Below, piece by piece: positions 52,801-64,000 of a DNA stretch of 64,000 nt. Made by a program: the position numbers and the translations under genes. The stretch is from Cyrtodaria siliqua. Taxonomy: Eukaryota; Mollusca; Bivalvia; Adapedonta; Hiatellidae. Each line of letters opens with the position of its first letter. Within the stretch, counting starts at the first letter, position 1. The DNA is taken from NCBI GenBank assembly GCA_037043455.1, contig JAWPHD010002644.1, forward strand, positions 1 to 64,000, read 5' to 3'. Under the pieces are notes generated by a model, which made no database searches, was not told where the DNA came from, and saw only the letters and a list, made by a program, of their open reading frames with translations.

Positions 52801-55800
52801 GCCTAACGACCATCGAATGATCGAATGGACTTCTTTGGGAGAAGTTAATTGACTTGGACAATGGGCTTCATTGAGAGAAGTCTTGCGAGAGGTCTGGAAA
52901 ATCGAGACTAACAAGAAAAGAAACATGTCAGCACAATGTCATCAGATGCATATGTTGAAATGTTAGGCATTATTTTCTGCTTTTATGTTGCCACAGAATG
53001 TACTTACACGCAATGGAGTGATTGGACACCATGCTCCAAGTCATGCGATGTAGGCCAGCAAAATAGGTCAAGGACGCTTCTCTCAGGACAAAACATTCAA
53101 ACGTGCACAGAACCAAGGACTGAAACTCTAGATTGTAATGCAGAATTGTGCCCAAGTGAGTGTTTTATCTGTTTGTTTGTTTGAATGGTATTTTACGTCC
53201 TTTTTAGCACATGTTAGACCACATTTGGCGGTCGATAGAGGCAGACCACCTCATTTTTCCTGGGTAGAACCAGTACTGCATATCTCCCACCATCTGCAAG
53301 AATCGACACTTTTGCTTTTGACAAGTCGAGCTCCCAGTGGTTTTCGAACCCGCAGCGGTTGTGTTTTATCTGAAACATTTAACAGTATATAACAGATTTG
53401 CATACTGTATTGATATCAGCGGTAATTAGTATTCACTCTACAAATAAACCAAAAAAAAACGTTTAACAAAAAAATATTTTCCCCATCAACTATCAACAAG
53501 AAGTCATTAGAATCATTTAGAATAATTATGCGTAAATGGGTGGGGTATGGCATATTAAAGAAACTCTCTGAAAGTATGACAGCTATATAATTATGCTTAT
53601 TTATAGCCTCGGTACGCTTCTGATTTGCTACACGGATCCAGAAACAGGGCCTGGTTGAAATCACTCCAACGTTTTGGGCGATTTTGGCGAGATTGAGAGA
53701 TGTTTTGGCGAGATTTCGAGAGATTCAACGAAACTTTCAAAAAACATCTTTTTAAGTTAATTTAATAATAATTTCTTATTTTTAACTTATGAGAAGCAGC
53801 AAGTGACGTTGAAAAGTTTAATTGATGCATCAACAATTGACGTTGTAGATATATTTACAACATGACGTCGCGCAAACGTGGACTTATGCGAGTGGAAAAA
53901 AAACGCGCGAATAAACTATGCTGATCGCTAGTGAGCGCTTTATTATATGTATTTTTGACTATTATTAGCCTGTATACTATACTATATACATGTATATGTA
54001 AGTGAATTATGTTCCGTGTTACAGTACCAGAGAACTGGAGCCCATGGTCCGAGTGGTCTAACTGTTCCAGTACTGAGCCATGTACCGCAGGAATAATGAT
54101 CAGGGATCGAGAATGTTTGTCAGACCCAAGCGCTCCATGTACTGGCGACCCAGCGGAGATAGAAGTCTGCGCAGAAGAATGCGCAGAGCCAAGTATGTAT
54201 GGTTATATACTTTTTAGTATTATTTTTTAGAATTTAACGTCCAATAGCAAGGACTATAGCAAGTCCTATCAATCAAAAAATGTGTATTTTGATTTATAAT
54301 TTTATAATCAGACTTCTGGAGTTTGCAGGTAGAGATACTTGCGAATTGGACAATAACTTGTACTTAATTGTGGCTTTCTAGGCTATTGTTTTGTTTTGTA
54401 TTATATTTACACGAGCATATTTGTGTTTTACTTATATTGCCTATTGATGCTGCCTTGTTGGTTAGAGATTGGATCATGGCGGGGATTTCTTTATTTACAC
54501 TGTCCTGTTTTAATGGGATGAAGTAGGGTAATGGTGAGGTTTGGTGCACCCTAGAACCGGTTTAAACCCCCCAGTGGCCTACCTTGCCACTGACCGTTCC
54601 AAGGCGGTATCCCTAATGTCAACCCTTTTGTGTTTGTGATGTCGTTTGCATTTATTATTACTTTTGCCTTTTTGTTTGTCTGTTTGCGTGTTTGGTTCTG
54701 TGTTTTGTGGTGACTGTCTCCTTGAAAGCTACTTTCCCTGTCGATCTTTTTATATTTCTTGTAGTACGTATTATTGATGATAGTGACTACTATATAAGAC
54801 TAATAACCAGCATACTGTCTTGATTGTGTATTATTTTATACAATAAAACACAGTTTACAAAAATTGATCCTATCCAAGATGGACAGTAATTCCGTTTCCA
54901 TATTGATGTCATTGCCAGTTTGGTTTCGTTCAAATTATACTGATAGAAGAAACACTAAGTATAAATACTGAAAGCAACAAAAACAAAGAAGATAGAAAAG
55001 TAGCCGACTCGGTTATTGAGTCTGTTCATGAGCGGTGCATGTAATATAATTATTCATTTACTAACCATGTGCGTCTCATGTTCTAGTTGAATGCACTAAA
55101 GGAAAGGTATGGGTAAATTGTTCCACCACCTGCCCACAAACCTGTAGAGATTACCGACTCAATGGCTACTGCACAGAGCCGGAGAATTGTGTACCTGGAT
55201 GTAAGTGTCCGGATGGCTTCGTAGCATCACTTGACGGCACATGCGTACAGCAAGACACCTGCCCATGCTATACACCAGATGGCGTTGAAGTGTGGGTTGA
55301 CTTCCCGTATACAGAAGCAGACAAACCATGCGAATCTTGGTAAGTTAGCCAGGTGTTGGAACAAATACACTTAGTATAGTCCGAATAAGTGCACTTAGTA
55401 TAGTCCGAATAAGTGCTCTTAGTATAGTCCGAATAAGTGCACTTAGTATAGTCCGAATAAGTGCATGCACTGTAATTCATGGAATGCATTAATCCACAGA
55501 CCTAATAACAAATATTAATATGTCTGTGATTAATCCTATCCTATCCGAATGCGTTACTCCTGTGTTTGCCGAAAAGAATATGTTTTTAAAAATAGTGCGC
55601 GTTTCACTTGGTAAATGCTCTTGCAATTGTTCTATCAAGTAAGTATTTTATTTTTCATTATCTCCCTTTTTTATATATAAATTTGCTTATTACTGTTTTA
55701 ATGTAAATGACACACTAAACACTCTTAATCGTACATGTTGTTAACAGATTAGTACAACTATTACTGTATTTCCATGTAAATGTCAAATTTATATCGCATT

Positions 55801-58800
55801 TCAAAACAAATTGTTCATTTATATATCAAATTAAATGCGCGCTTTTGAATATACACTATGCAAATGCACGTGTAAATATGTTCATGTAATTACTCTTTTC
55901 AGTAAATGCAGTGCCAACCACACCCTTGTATGTGAACCAATCGAAGATTGTAAGTAAAGAAGAGCTATATATACGTATTCAAATATTCAGGACAAATAAC
56001 ATGAAAAACATTGCAAATACCAGTCGAAACGAAATGAGCCCTTCCTCTAACTTCTATTAACCACTGTCAACTGCTCATTAATTAAATAAATGTATCATAG
56101 TATATTTTTATTTACATGTATGTTGATGTAATTTGTGTAATTTGCTGTTGTTATTGAGATCCATGGGTTTGCCTGAAAATAAAAAATGTCTCTAAACAGT
56201 TGCCCATAACTTCTATGTCTAAACCTATGGGTAATTGTATTCGTTTATTTCTTATATCATGCCTTTAGAAAAATCTTAACTTTTCTATGTACACGTTTTC
56301 CATTGTGGGTTCGTATACCGAATACCACAAATTCAGTTATATCCGATGATATTCCCAGGCTGCAAAGCTTATTCGAATTGCTGTAATATATGGACTCTGT
56401 TTTAGTGGTTTAAAATATGTTAAAGGCTTTGTATGTACAGATCTTTGTATGTACAGATTAAAAAATAGTGTATGGACTAACCTTAATACGGTATAAGGTG
56501 TTTTATTACTCACACAATAGCTGAATTAGAAGATCAGAGTTTTGCAAGTTAAATCTCTAAACTCAACAATAATATAAGTATAGACTATTTTATTAAAAAC
56601 TACTGTCTCTTCATTTAAGTATACAAGTATACTAATTACTTCTTCTCATGTATTATTGTATTACATTTTGCATTAACAGATTTGTTATGCTCTCTATTAT
56701 ATTTTAATTTCACTTTTCTTAATAATACTATTTAGGTTGTGATTGGAAAGAATGGACCCCATGGGGCGCATGTGACGTAACATGTGGTCAGGGTACCAGA
56801 AATAGATACAGGTAAGTTAAAAAATAAAAAACAAAAAACAATTCCATTGGTTAAATGTGATTTTTCACGTAGACATACTACCACATATATATAGGTACGT
56901 TCTGGATCGTTTCAGAAATGGTAAACACAACTGACGATCACATTACATGGCTTTATAAAGCGCGACAATTTTGTTTCATAACATAGGTCAACGGGAAACG
57001 GAAAACAAATTCTGACCTTATCAAAAATAGTAAAATTCTCTCCCCAATGAACATTTAAACCACAATAATCATAACCAAAAAAACATGATCAGTAACAGAA
57101 TAAATTGTTAAATGTAATCATCACGGGTATGGACGCCACTGTTAAAGCGTAACATCATCAACGTAAACGGGGTATGACGCAAACAAACCTAAGTCAGTGT
57201 GACTCGCAAGAAGGGATCTAGTCTTAGTCTCGATCATCCAGACCTCTCGCGAGACTTCTCTCAAAAAAGTCCAAACGAGTGTGTCTGGATGATAGAGACT
57301 AATCTAGTCTAAGCAAAAACACTTCATAGAAATGTCATGTTTTTTTCTTCTCAGAAATCAAACTACAGACGCAAATTGTGGCAGCAACATGGAGACAGAG
57401 GATTGTTTCCTGGACTCATGTCCACCAGGCTGTGTTGTTAATGGTTCTGAATACGAATGGGGAGAACTCATCTCGGACAATTTCTGCGAGAAATGGTAAG
57501 GAATTGTTCTATAAACTATTTTCAAGACACTTTCGTGATTTTTACGGTGTGTCAACATCTTTTGCAGCAACATTGAATTTTTATTATGTGAGAAGATGTA
57601 AGACAACTTTTGCATATTTTAATGATGGTTGGCCTGGAATGGAATGTTCATTCCTACTGGAGGCATGCGACCTTTTGTTTGAGTTGGTGCGCCGTAAAAT
57701 CCAATTTAACCAAAACTACCTCTTACCTCATGCTATTTTTGTTACTTTACGCTGTCTTCGTTATCTACTTTCAGTTACTGTACAGTAGAAGTTAATTACT
57801 ATTGTGTAAACGACACTATGTCAGTTGGTAAGACATGTTTATAACTAACTGATTTTATACATATGGTTTTGTAAATATTGAACGCGTTTGATTGGTTCCT
57901 AAATTAAAAACCTAGAACATTTGACCACACGTTTTGACTATTTATCAGATTAAAACACGAAGCAAAAAATATTTAACTGCCGTATCATTAAAGACTATAT
58001 ACCGTAAATATAAGTAGATTTATTGAATTTAATTTTTAATATTATGATTTTTTAATAAGTTCTAATATCTTTCTTATTGCCTCGTGATGGTTGAACATGT
58101 AAAACTCATCTATCATTTATAGTTGATGGAGAATGGGCGGCCTGGTCAGTATGGTCACAGTGCTCTAGCACGTGCCAAGGTGGCTCAGTGACGAGGACCA
58201 GAACATGCAGTGATCCTCTACCTAAATGCGGCGGCGAAACTTGCCCTGGCAACAATTTTGAGGACATGCCTTGCAACGTGAATATTTCATGTAAGTAATA
58301 AACATTATTCAAAGTAGATTTTAACAGTAAACTAACATGCAGATAAAGAATCGTATGAAATATGTTACCTTACAAAAGGTTTCTTAAACAGTTAAACTTT
58401 AAACACGTCATAAGGTTTTAAATTCTAACACACGTGACAAAAATCTTGCAATCCGATTGGTTGATGCCCAAAGCCGTAAACAGTGCATAATTGTCGCAAA
58501 TCAGATCGTGTGTAGAGCCTCGACATTATTTTGCTTTTAAACGTCGCCTAATAAACATTACTTGTTTTTTAAAGCTCGTCTAATCAACTTGATAGTAAAA
58601 TGCACTGACATTTCTCTATAAAGGTTTTAAAAGTGTATTCTTGATTGATGCACTGTCTTTAGCATAACACGATTCCACCTCCAGAAACTCTGTAGGGCAG
58701 TCGGGCGTTGATGTTTAAGTTTTAGCAGATTCGTATAGGAACAGATTCTGAAATGTTTTAAAAATGATGAGGTGTATACGAAAGAGCTAATGAAAACATG

Positions 58801-61800
58801 AATGCTATTAATTTACATTTAGATACATTCAATGTATTACTTCTTACTATGACGTATCTGTTGAAATGCTGCACTTGTTTAACACGGTATAGTTGGTTCA
58901 GAAGAATAAGAATATTCAGCTATGTTCTGTTGTAGACCACAACACAATTTAGGTCGTTCTTCAAAAAAATAAATTTAATATATTTATTTCTGTTTGGATG
59001 GGATAATATCTATGACGTTTCTTTTATCAGGTTGTGAAACAACTCCGTTCAGCCAGTGGGGAGACTGCGACCAAGAGTGCGGTGACGGTAACAAGACAAG
59101 ATCAAGGAACTACGTTGATCCAGCTCAGGATTCTTTCTGTAACGAACTTCTTGAAGAATCACAGCCTTGCAACTATGGCGAATGCAACAGTAAGTACTAG
59201 GGGAAGTGAGCAGCGTTGTCACGTATGGACTGAGACTCTTGATGTTGGGTTAAACAGTTAGACAAATGCTCCTATAGAAAACAAAGTACCCAAATGAAAA
59301 TGCACTGTAAATCCGCACAGCATTTCAAACCTTCTCTCAATGTTGCTAATAAAGAATTTAAATGTATTATTATTATTATTTTAATTAGAAAAGTATAAGT
59401 ATATTTGCAGTCATTAAAAGTAGATATACAAGTAGATATACTAGTCGAACCGGAAATGTAGCTTTCGCAGACACAGTCAACCACAAACACACATTAAGAT
59501 AAACAACAATTACAATGGTAATAAGCAAGGCATATGACATCACAAACACAAATGGGTTGACAGTAGGGCTACCGCCTTGAAACGGTCAGTGGCAAAATTC
59601 GTCCCGTTACATATAAATAAGGTCTTTATTTAAAAAAGTGTTTCATTGTGCATGCAACGTGTTAATCTGACATTTTATAACTTGTTTCCGTCTTTCAGTG
59701 ACCTGCGTCTTGAGTGAATGGTCAGACTGGACGCCTTGTTCCGTTACGTGCGGTCTGGGGACGCTGTCAAGAGACAGGGATATAGTAACATCAGCACCCG
59801 ACTGCCCTACAGAGTTTCTGGAGGTGGAATCGTGTTATGCTGGAGACTGCCGTATGTATTTTTATCATGTCGATCTGTGTAATTCTGCCGAGAAACAGGG
59901 TGCCTGAGATAAAATCTTATCTCGGCAGTTACTTTCCTATCCCGTCAGGTGCACCTCTTTTGATGACATAAGCAGCTCTTTTGATGACATCAGGGTATAT
60001 TTGATGACGTCTGGGTATTTTTGAACGGAACAAAATGGAAAAAATGTAAATTAAATGATTTTAAACTATCAGCATGATAAATAGAATATCATGTTAGTGT
60101 CTAGTCATATCAATTTATCAGGTTCGGCCGAAAATATTCATTTTTTCTCAGCCTCACCTGATAAACTGCATGTGATCAGGCACTAACATGATATTCTCTA
60201 TGTATTGGTCAATGTTTGTTATGCTTTGATCTAAGGGTTATTGCAAAACGTGGTTACGACTTTAATGCCTACGTACATTAGTTTTTGCCTTGATCCGTTC
60301 ATTACTTGAGGCATCTACTTGGTTTAATATATTTTTCTATGCGCATATCATCCCACTTTGACTGATACACTTTTTATTTCTTTATATATTTTGTTTACTT
60401 AATTTGTCTTTCCCCTCTCAGTGTATTTGCCATTGCATTTTATTACACTTGCCCCCCATCCCCACCCCCACTCGCCTCCCCCACTTGGCCATATGTATCT
60501 GCAATTCCAAAAAGTTAACTGGGAAGAATTTAATCCAATGTTGGTAGACCTTGTTACCCGACCCATATGTCATTATTATATTTCTATCGTATATATATGT
60601 TGATATAACTATGTATGTAAAATGTAGGCCTTACAATATGTTTAAAGTACAATCTCTGGCTCACAATATCAACCAACGTAAATATGCTTCTTCAAAAGTC
60701 ATGATTTCCGTCAAATTTAATTTCCCATATGATATACATACTATAACATGCGTTTTGAATAGTAATTGTCAGTATCGTTGTCTATTTATATATCTGGTAG
60801 TAGGATTGAAGAGAAGTGAACATATTCTGAGAGTAACGGCTTCATTTAACACAGAGTGGTGAACATGCTTATTCCATGGATTGTGGTAGTTCTACAGAAC
60901 ATAACATGTATTACTTAACATCTCTTTACAGCATGTTTGACGAACCAAGTCTGGTCAAACAACAGTTTATGTCAACAAACATGTGATGAACGCACTGGTG
61001 GTGTCAATGTCACGGCATGTAGCGAACCGTCTGAGGGCTGCGTTTGCGAAGACAGTCTTTATTTGGATGCAAACGACAATTGCGTCAACGACACCGAATG
61101 TGATAAATGCTACGGCTCCGATGGACTAGAAGTACCGGTGAGTAGACGGATGCAAACGGAACATGTTTAGCATAGCGTATTAATAGATTAAAGTAGATAT
61201 AACAGATGGATGTAAAGCGTTTCTATACTTACTGACGACGATGTATGTATATAACTTAAATATTTACAGAATTCAAACTCTATATACAAAATATAAACGG
61301 GTCTATCCAGCCAAGCCAAACCCCAAAACTGGAGCGCCGAATTAAGAGCTACCAATTCATTATTCATTTCACACATATTCAATTAGTGGTATTTCACGAA
61401 CCCATGAATGAACGTATACTTTCAATCGGTACATATATGTTATTATATAACCCGAACAACACCTGGATAGAGTTTTGATAAACGTTTATTAGTGTAATTG
61501 TGTTGTCATTTGGCGGGTTAGTATTATATTCTGTATTAATTAGCTGCAATCCACTGGACTTTAACAGTCTCTCTATCTGACGACAAACTGTACATTCATG
61601 TTGTTTTTTGTTCTACGAGAAATCATATATTATATTATAACATATAGTATGACCATAACATGATCACTAATTAAAGTCCCTATCATGCCAACAACAGTCA
61701 CATTTTACAACGTATGTACACTGTTTATTAACATACTGATGACGAGGTATATATTTAACTTAATGAACTCTGATGACGCCTACCTAAAGCCCATTGGGAC

Positions 61801-63591
61801 GGTGGCGTTTGATGTTTGTCTATGATCTTTCTTGTCGTGCGCTTAATGGTTCATTCTCTTGTTGCTATGGCTTCTGCCAAGTCACTGAGTACCTTCATTG
61901 TGGCTTTCTAGGCTATTGTTTTTTTGTATTATATTTACACGAGCATATTTGTGTTTTACTTATATTGCCTATTGATGCTGCCTTGTTGGTTAGAGATTAG
62001 ATCATGGCGGGGTTTTCTTTATTTACACCGTCCTGTTTTAATGGGATGAGAGTAGGGTAAGTGTGAGGTTTGGTGCACCCTATAACCGGTTTAAACCCCC
62101 AGTGGCCTACTTTGCCAGTGACCGTTCCAAGGCGGTAGCCCTATTGTCAACGCTTTTGTGTTTGTGATGTCGTTTGCATTTATTATTACTGTTGACTTCT
62201 TGTTTGTCTTTTTGCATGTTTGTTTCTGTGTTTTTTGGTTGACTGTCCTCCTTGAATGCTACTTTCCCTGTCAGATATTTTTATATTTCTCTATAGACAC
62301 ACTATAAACGGCTTTAGCCAGCCGTGCCAAATCCCAAAAGCAGAAGCGTTTCATGCCTCGGATATATTATTCTGTAGTACTTTTAACTATAGATATCTAT
62401 CAAAGATGAGTGAGAACCATTGTCGTTCTTATTAAACTAGAGCATACCATACTTTACAACATTTAACAGGGGAGTAATACAAATTTATATTGTTCTTCAG
62501 GCTGGGTCTTACGACAAAGAAGACGACAGTTGCTACCAATGCGAATGCGTTCAAGGTCACGAGGAATGCAACCGAAAATGCCCACTTCCTGTATGCGCAG
62601 AAGTAAGCAGGAATTATTGCTAATGTTTTGATTTGTATTCATTGAATATATTTTTGATGATGTTTTGTGAAAACATAATTTTGAACAATATACAGCTAAA
62701 ATAATTTATATTCTGAACAACAAAACACACAGAATGGCGATACTAATGGAAGGCTTTTCTCCACCATATTGACATATTTAAGTCAGTGTTTGCATTCAAA
62801 AATGTACATATAGTGATGATCGTACACTTAATCATTTATTTTATTTGGTTGAACTCGGTAATTTGTACATATTTACCTTTTTCAAATTTTGCTAATAAAA
62901 TAACGGTCATGTTATGCATTCTTTTGCAGATTGGTGACATATCTGTACTTGTCCTTAACTTCAAATATTCACAAAAAAAGTCAGGCGCATGCCCCTCTAA
63001 TTTAGCCCATTATAGTAAAAAAGAAGTAATCAAACAGGATTCCCTTTGTCTGCTGTACAATATGTATATCCTGCTATTCTTGTATGAGGATTTATTTTTT
63101 AGAAACTAAGAATCAGCTGCATACTGTAAGGTACCCCTTTTAGGCTTAGCAATCAAACGATATACGCAGTTTAATTAAACCCATGACTTTAAATACTATG
63201 TATTTATTAGTTATTTAATAATGTTGAGTTTTTAAAGATTTAGCTCACTATAAGAAAGACTTGTTTAAAAAAAACTATAGCGTTCCAAAACAACATGTTT
63301 AAAAGAATTAACCCTTAGCCTGCTAAGTGCGACTACAATAGCCTTTGCGTCCATTGTAAACCCAGATCAGCAGGCTGATCAGGATTTACAATGTCCGTCT
63401 GCTGATCAGTCATTTTCCCAAAACATCCCTTTGTTACATAAATGGAATGATCTAAATTTAAAGAAAGGACAGTCCATTATACATTCATAGCGGGTTAAGG
63501 GTTAATAATAATGTTGTTAACTTACAGAATGAAGAACTCAGCTATGACGATGCCGCAAACCCGTGTTGCCCAATATGCAAACAAATTCCAG
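46561..63591 (+). CDS. SCO-spondin-like gene, copy B (exons 1-20 in view, one exon frameshifted)
   Basis: All twenty exons that fit in the window keep the splice sites, lengths and phases of copy A, except exon 7, which is 48 instead of 47 nt. The amino-acid differences I can see are Thr-Lys in E2, Ala-Phe and Leu-Pro in E4, Ala-Thr in E8, Ala-Ser in E13, Ala-Thr in E15 and Asn-Asp in E18. The CTCK exons would lie beyond 64000. No separate 5' exons were found in the 34-44 kb spacer. Copy B is therefore one of four things: a second gene whose start I cannot see, an extension spliced onto copy A, a decaying 3' copy, or the other haplotype. If the extra base in exon 7 is real, the protein is truncated shortly after TSP1 repeat 2. 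Confidence 0.75.
47496..47646 (+). CDS. Copy B exon 2: unrecognised domain, second half
   Basis: Counterpart of 3361-3511, 151 nt. One change, Thr to Lys, in DDTKQPRVENFEAK. The 44-nt inverted repeat upstream is also conserved. Confidence 0.73.
48212..48274 (+). CDS. Copy B exon 3: Thr-rich linker
   Basis: Counterpart of 4094-4156, 63 nt, with one silent change. The expanded 25-bp VNTR begins about 70 nt downstream. Confidence 0.68.
48342..48758. repeat. 25-bp VNTR, ~17 units (copy B)
   Basis: Same unit and position as 4328-4456 but expanded, with 23-25 bp variants (ACATAAATG joins). It produces several spurious Cys/Val-rich minus-strand frames. Confidence 0.9.
49027..49194 (+). CDS. Copy B exon 4: TSP1 repeat 1
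   Basis: Counterpart of 4724-4891. The N-terminal flank reads GFTTPSVWSEW instead of GATTLSVWSEW, that is four base changes within 12 nt. The rest is almost identical. Confidence 0.92.
49601..49679 (+). CDS. Copy B exon 5: TSP1 repeat 2, first half
   Basis: Counterpart of 5293-5371, identical 79-nt coding sequence. Confidence 0.87.
50861..51121 (+). CDS. Copy B exon 6: TSP1 repeat 2 end, acidic insert, VWC start
   Basis: Counterpart of 6552-6812, 261 nt, with silent changes only (for example ACGTGC for ACGTGT). Confidence 0.88.
51426..51878. mobile_element. Same MITE, copy B
   Basis: Orthologous insertion of 7117-7596, about 27 bp shorter because of an internal deletion near 51790. Confidence 0.72.
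52400..52447 (+). CDS. Copy B exon 7: VWC micro-exon with +1 frameshift
   Basis: Counterpart of 8062-8108, but the A run after TTGCAAC has five A instead of four, making the exon 48 nt. The last residues shift out of the CNKTTCEG frame and the donor phase becomes 2, incompatible with the phase-1 exon 8. The cause is either a real inactivating mutation or a homopolymer sequencing error. Confidence 0.8.
52997..53155 (+). CDS. Copy B exon 8: TSP1 repeat 3
   Basis: Counterpart of 8658-8816. Ala to Thr after SR; otherwise silent. Confidence 0.92.
53171..53366 (-). mobile_element. SINE-like element (family S1), copy B
   Basis: Orthologous to 8832-9027, about 15 nt after the exon 8 donor. Confidence 0.7.
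54025..54192 (+). CDS. Copy B exon 9: TSP1 repeat 4
   Basis: Counterpart of 9700-9867, identical translation. Confidence 0.92.
55087..55339 (+). CDS. Copy B exon 10: TIL and VWC start
   Basis: Counterpart of 10770-11022, two silent changes. The 24-bp tandem repeat just downstream has four units here against three in copy A. Confidence 0.91.
55903..55949 (+). CDS. Copy B exon 11: VWC micro-exon
   Basis: Counterpart of 11562-11608, identical 47 nt. Confidence 0.86.
56736..56811 (+). CDS. Copy B exon 12: TSP1 repeat 5, first half
   Basis: Counterpart of 12400-12475, identical 76 nt. Confidence 0.9.
57218..57310. mobile_element. Internally deleted version of the 12883 element (copy B)
   Basis: Keeps both ends and lacks 479 bp of interior. 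The join AAACGA/GTGTGTCTGG matches copy A sequence at 12943 and 13423 with a 2-bp GA overlap. Confidence 0.75.
57355..57495 (+). CDS. Copy B exon 13: TSP1 repeat 5 end and VWC start
   Basis: Counterpart of 13502-13642, one Ala to Ser change. It sits about 45 nt after the remnant of the MITE that is full length in copy A. Confidence 0.9.
57775..57827 (+). CDS. Copy B exon 14: VWC micro-exon
   Basis: Counterpart of 13935-13987, identical 53 nt. Confidence 0.82.
58123..58290 (+). CDS. Copy B exon 15: TSP1 repeat 6
   Basis: Counterpart of 14284-14451, Ala to Thr before CPG. Confidence 0.92.
59031..59189 (+). CDS. Copy B exon 16: TSP1 repeat 7
   Basis: Counterpart of 15182-15340, identical. Confidence 0.92.
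59699..59851 (+). CDS. Copy B exon 17: TSP1 repeat 8
   Basis: Counterpart of 15850-16002, one silent change (CTG for CTA). Confidence 0.92.
60932..61137 (+). CDS. Copy B exon 18: TIL and VWC start
   Basis: Counterpart of 17125-17330. Asn to Asp in CVNDTEC removes an N-glycosylation sequon. Confidence 0.91.
62501..62602 (+). CDS. Copy B exon 19: VWC middle
   Basis: Counterpart of 18694-18795, silent changes only. Confidence 0.9.
63308..63505. mobile_element. MITE, TTAACCCTTA-type ends (copy B)
   Basis: Orthologous to 19509-19706 with a few substitutions. Confidence 0.7.
63528..63591 (+). CDS. Copy B exon 20: VWC end
   Basis: Counterpart of 19729-19792, identical. The next expected exon (CTCK) falls just past the window. 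Confidence 0.9.
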
Positions 63592-64000
63592 GTATATCCA
63601 TGTTGTTGTTGTTTTAATTGACTTGTTGTTGCGGTAATGTGTTAGCACTGATCAATGTCCCTTTTGGTGAAAATTATCGAAATATAGGGTCCGGGGCATA
63701 TCGTGTTGCCCTTGTCCGTCCATCCATTCGTACGAATATCACACTTTCGTACGGACGTCACGCGTTCTTATCTGGACTACTCCTCCTGAACTTCTGAAAA
63801 GATTTTGGCGATACTATATAGTAGTTATTTTAATATTTGATAAATACTTCAAGCTTGTCGAGTTTAAAGGGACAATGTCCGTAACTTTTAGCCTATAAAA
63901 CACAAAATAATTACGTTGCCAAACATAACATACCAACCATTATTAAATATTTACCAAATAAAACCAAGATTGATTGACGGAATTCAATAGGGGTATAAAA

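Larger units (their letters stand above)
44218..64000 (+). repeat. Tandem segmental duplication, copy B
   Basis: Same orientation and order as 1-20201, including intronic transposon insertions, the minisatellite and exons 1-20. Exons are nearly identical (about twenty substitutions by eye over 2.8 kb) while introns carry more substitutions and indels. The copy is truncated by the window end inside a MITE. The alternative explanation is a duplicated haplotig in the assembly. Confidence 0.97.

Overview
The window is eukaryotic, AT-rich and intron-dense, and reads as a bivalve mollusc genome, most likely a heterodont. The evidence is short phase-1 exons encoding extracellular Cys-rich modules, GT-AG introns, and many dispersed SINE, MITE and LINE fragments, several of which I recognise from memory as common in bivalve genomes. 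Species and clade are inference.

The main gene lies on the + strand. Twenty-three consecutive exons (2426-22154) encode the last ~1,033 residues of a secreted SCO-spondin-like modular protein. Order: an unrecognised two-exon domain, a Thr-rich linker, eight thrombospondin type-1 (TSP1) repeats interleaved with four VWC-like and two TIL modules, and a C-terminal cystine knot (CTCK) with stop codon and AATAAA. Every intron phase is compatible. The 5' end of the gene lies outside the window or was not identified.

The same segment is repeated head to tail. Positions 1-20201 recur at 44218-64000 with small indels. Copy B keeps exons 1-20 and is cut by the window end before its CTCK exons. Copy B exon 7 has one extra A that breaks the frame. 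This is either a recent tandem duplication with a period of about 44 kb or an assembly artefact in which two divergent haplotypes were placed in tandem; the sequence alone does not decide.

The spacer (22.2-44.2 kb) is mostly repeats: a 3.06 kb element with terminal inverted repeats and a 6-bp target duplication that carries LINE pieces in opposite orientations; several SINE-like families, one inserted in another with a 10-bp target duplication; a 300-bp MITE whose empty site is preserved about 1 kb away; a ~500-bp CA/CGCA array; and a 222-bp inverted repeat with arms about 4.2 kb apart. It also holds one minus-strand gene (32315-34174) for a Cys-rich 'CP-repeat' protein, in which an in-frame TAA separates the ectodomain from an otherwise intact transmembrane segment and a cytoplasmic-tail exon.

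No CRISPR array, convincing functional tRNA, rRNA or bacterial operon was seen. All exon boundaries come from reading frames and splice motifs by eye, with no transcript or database support.
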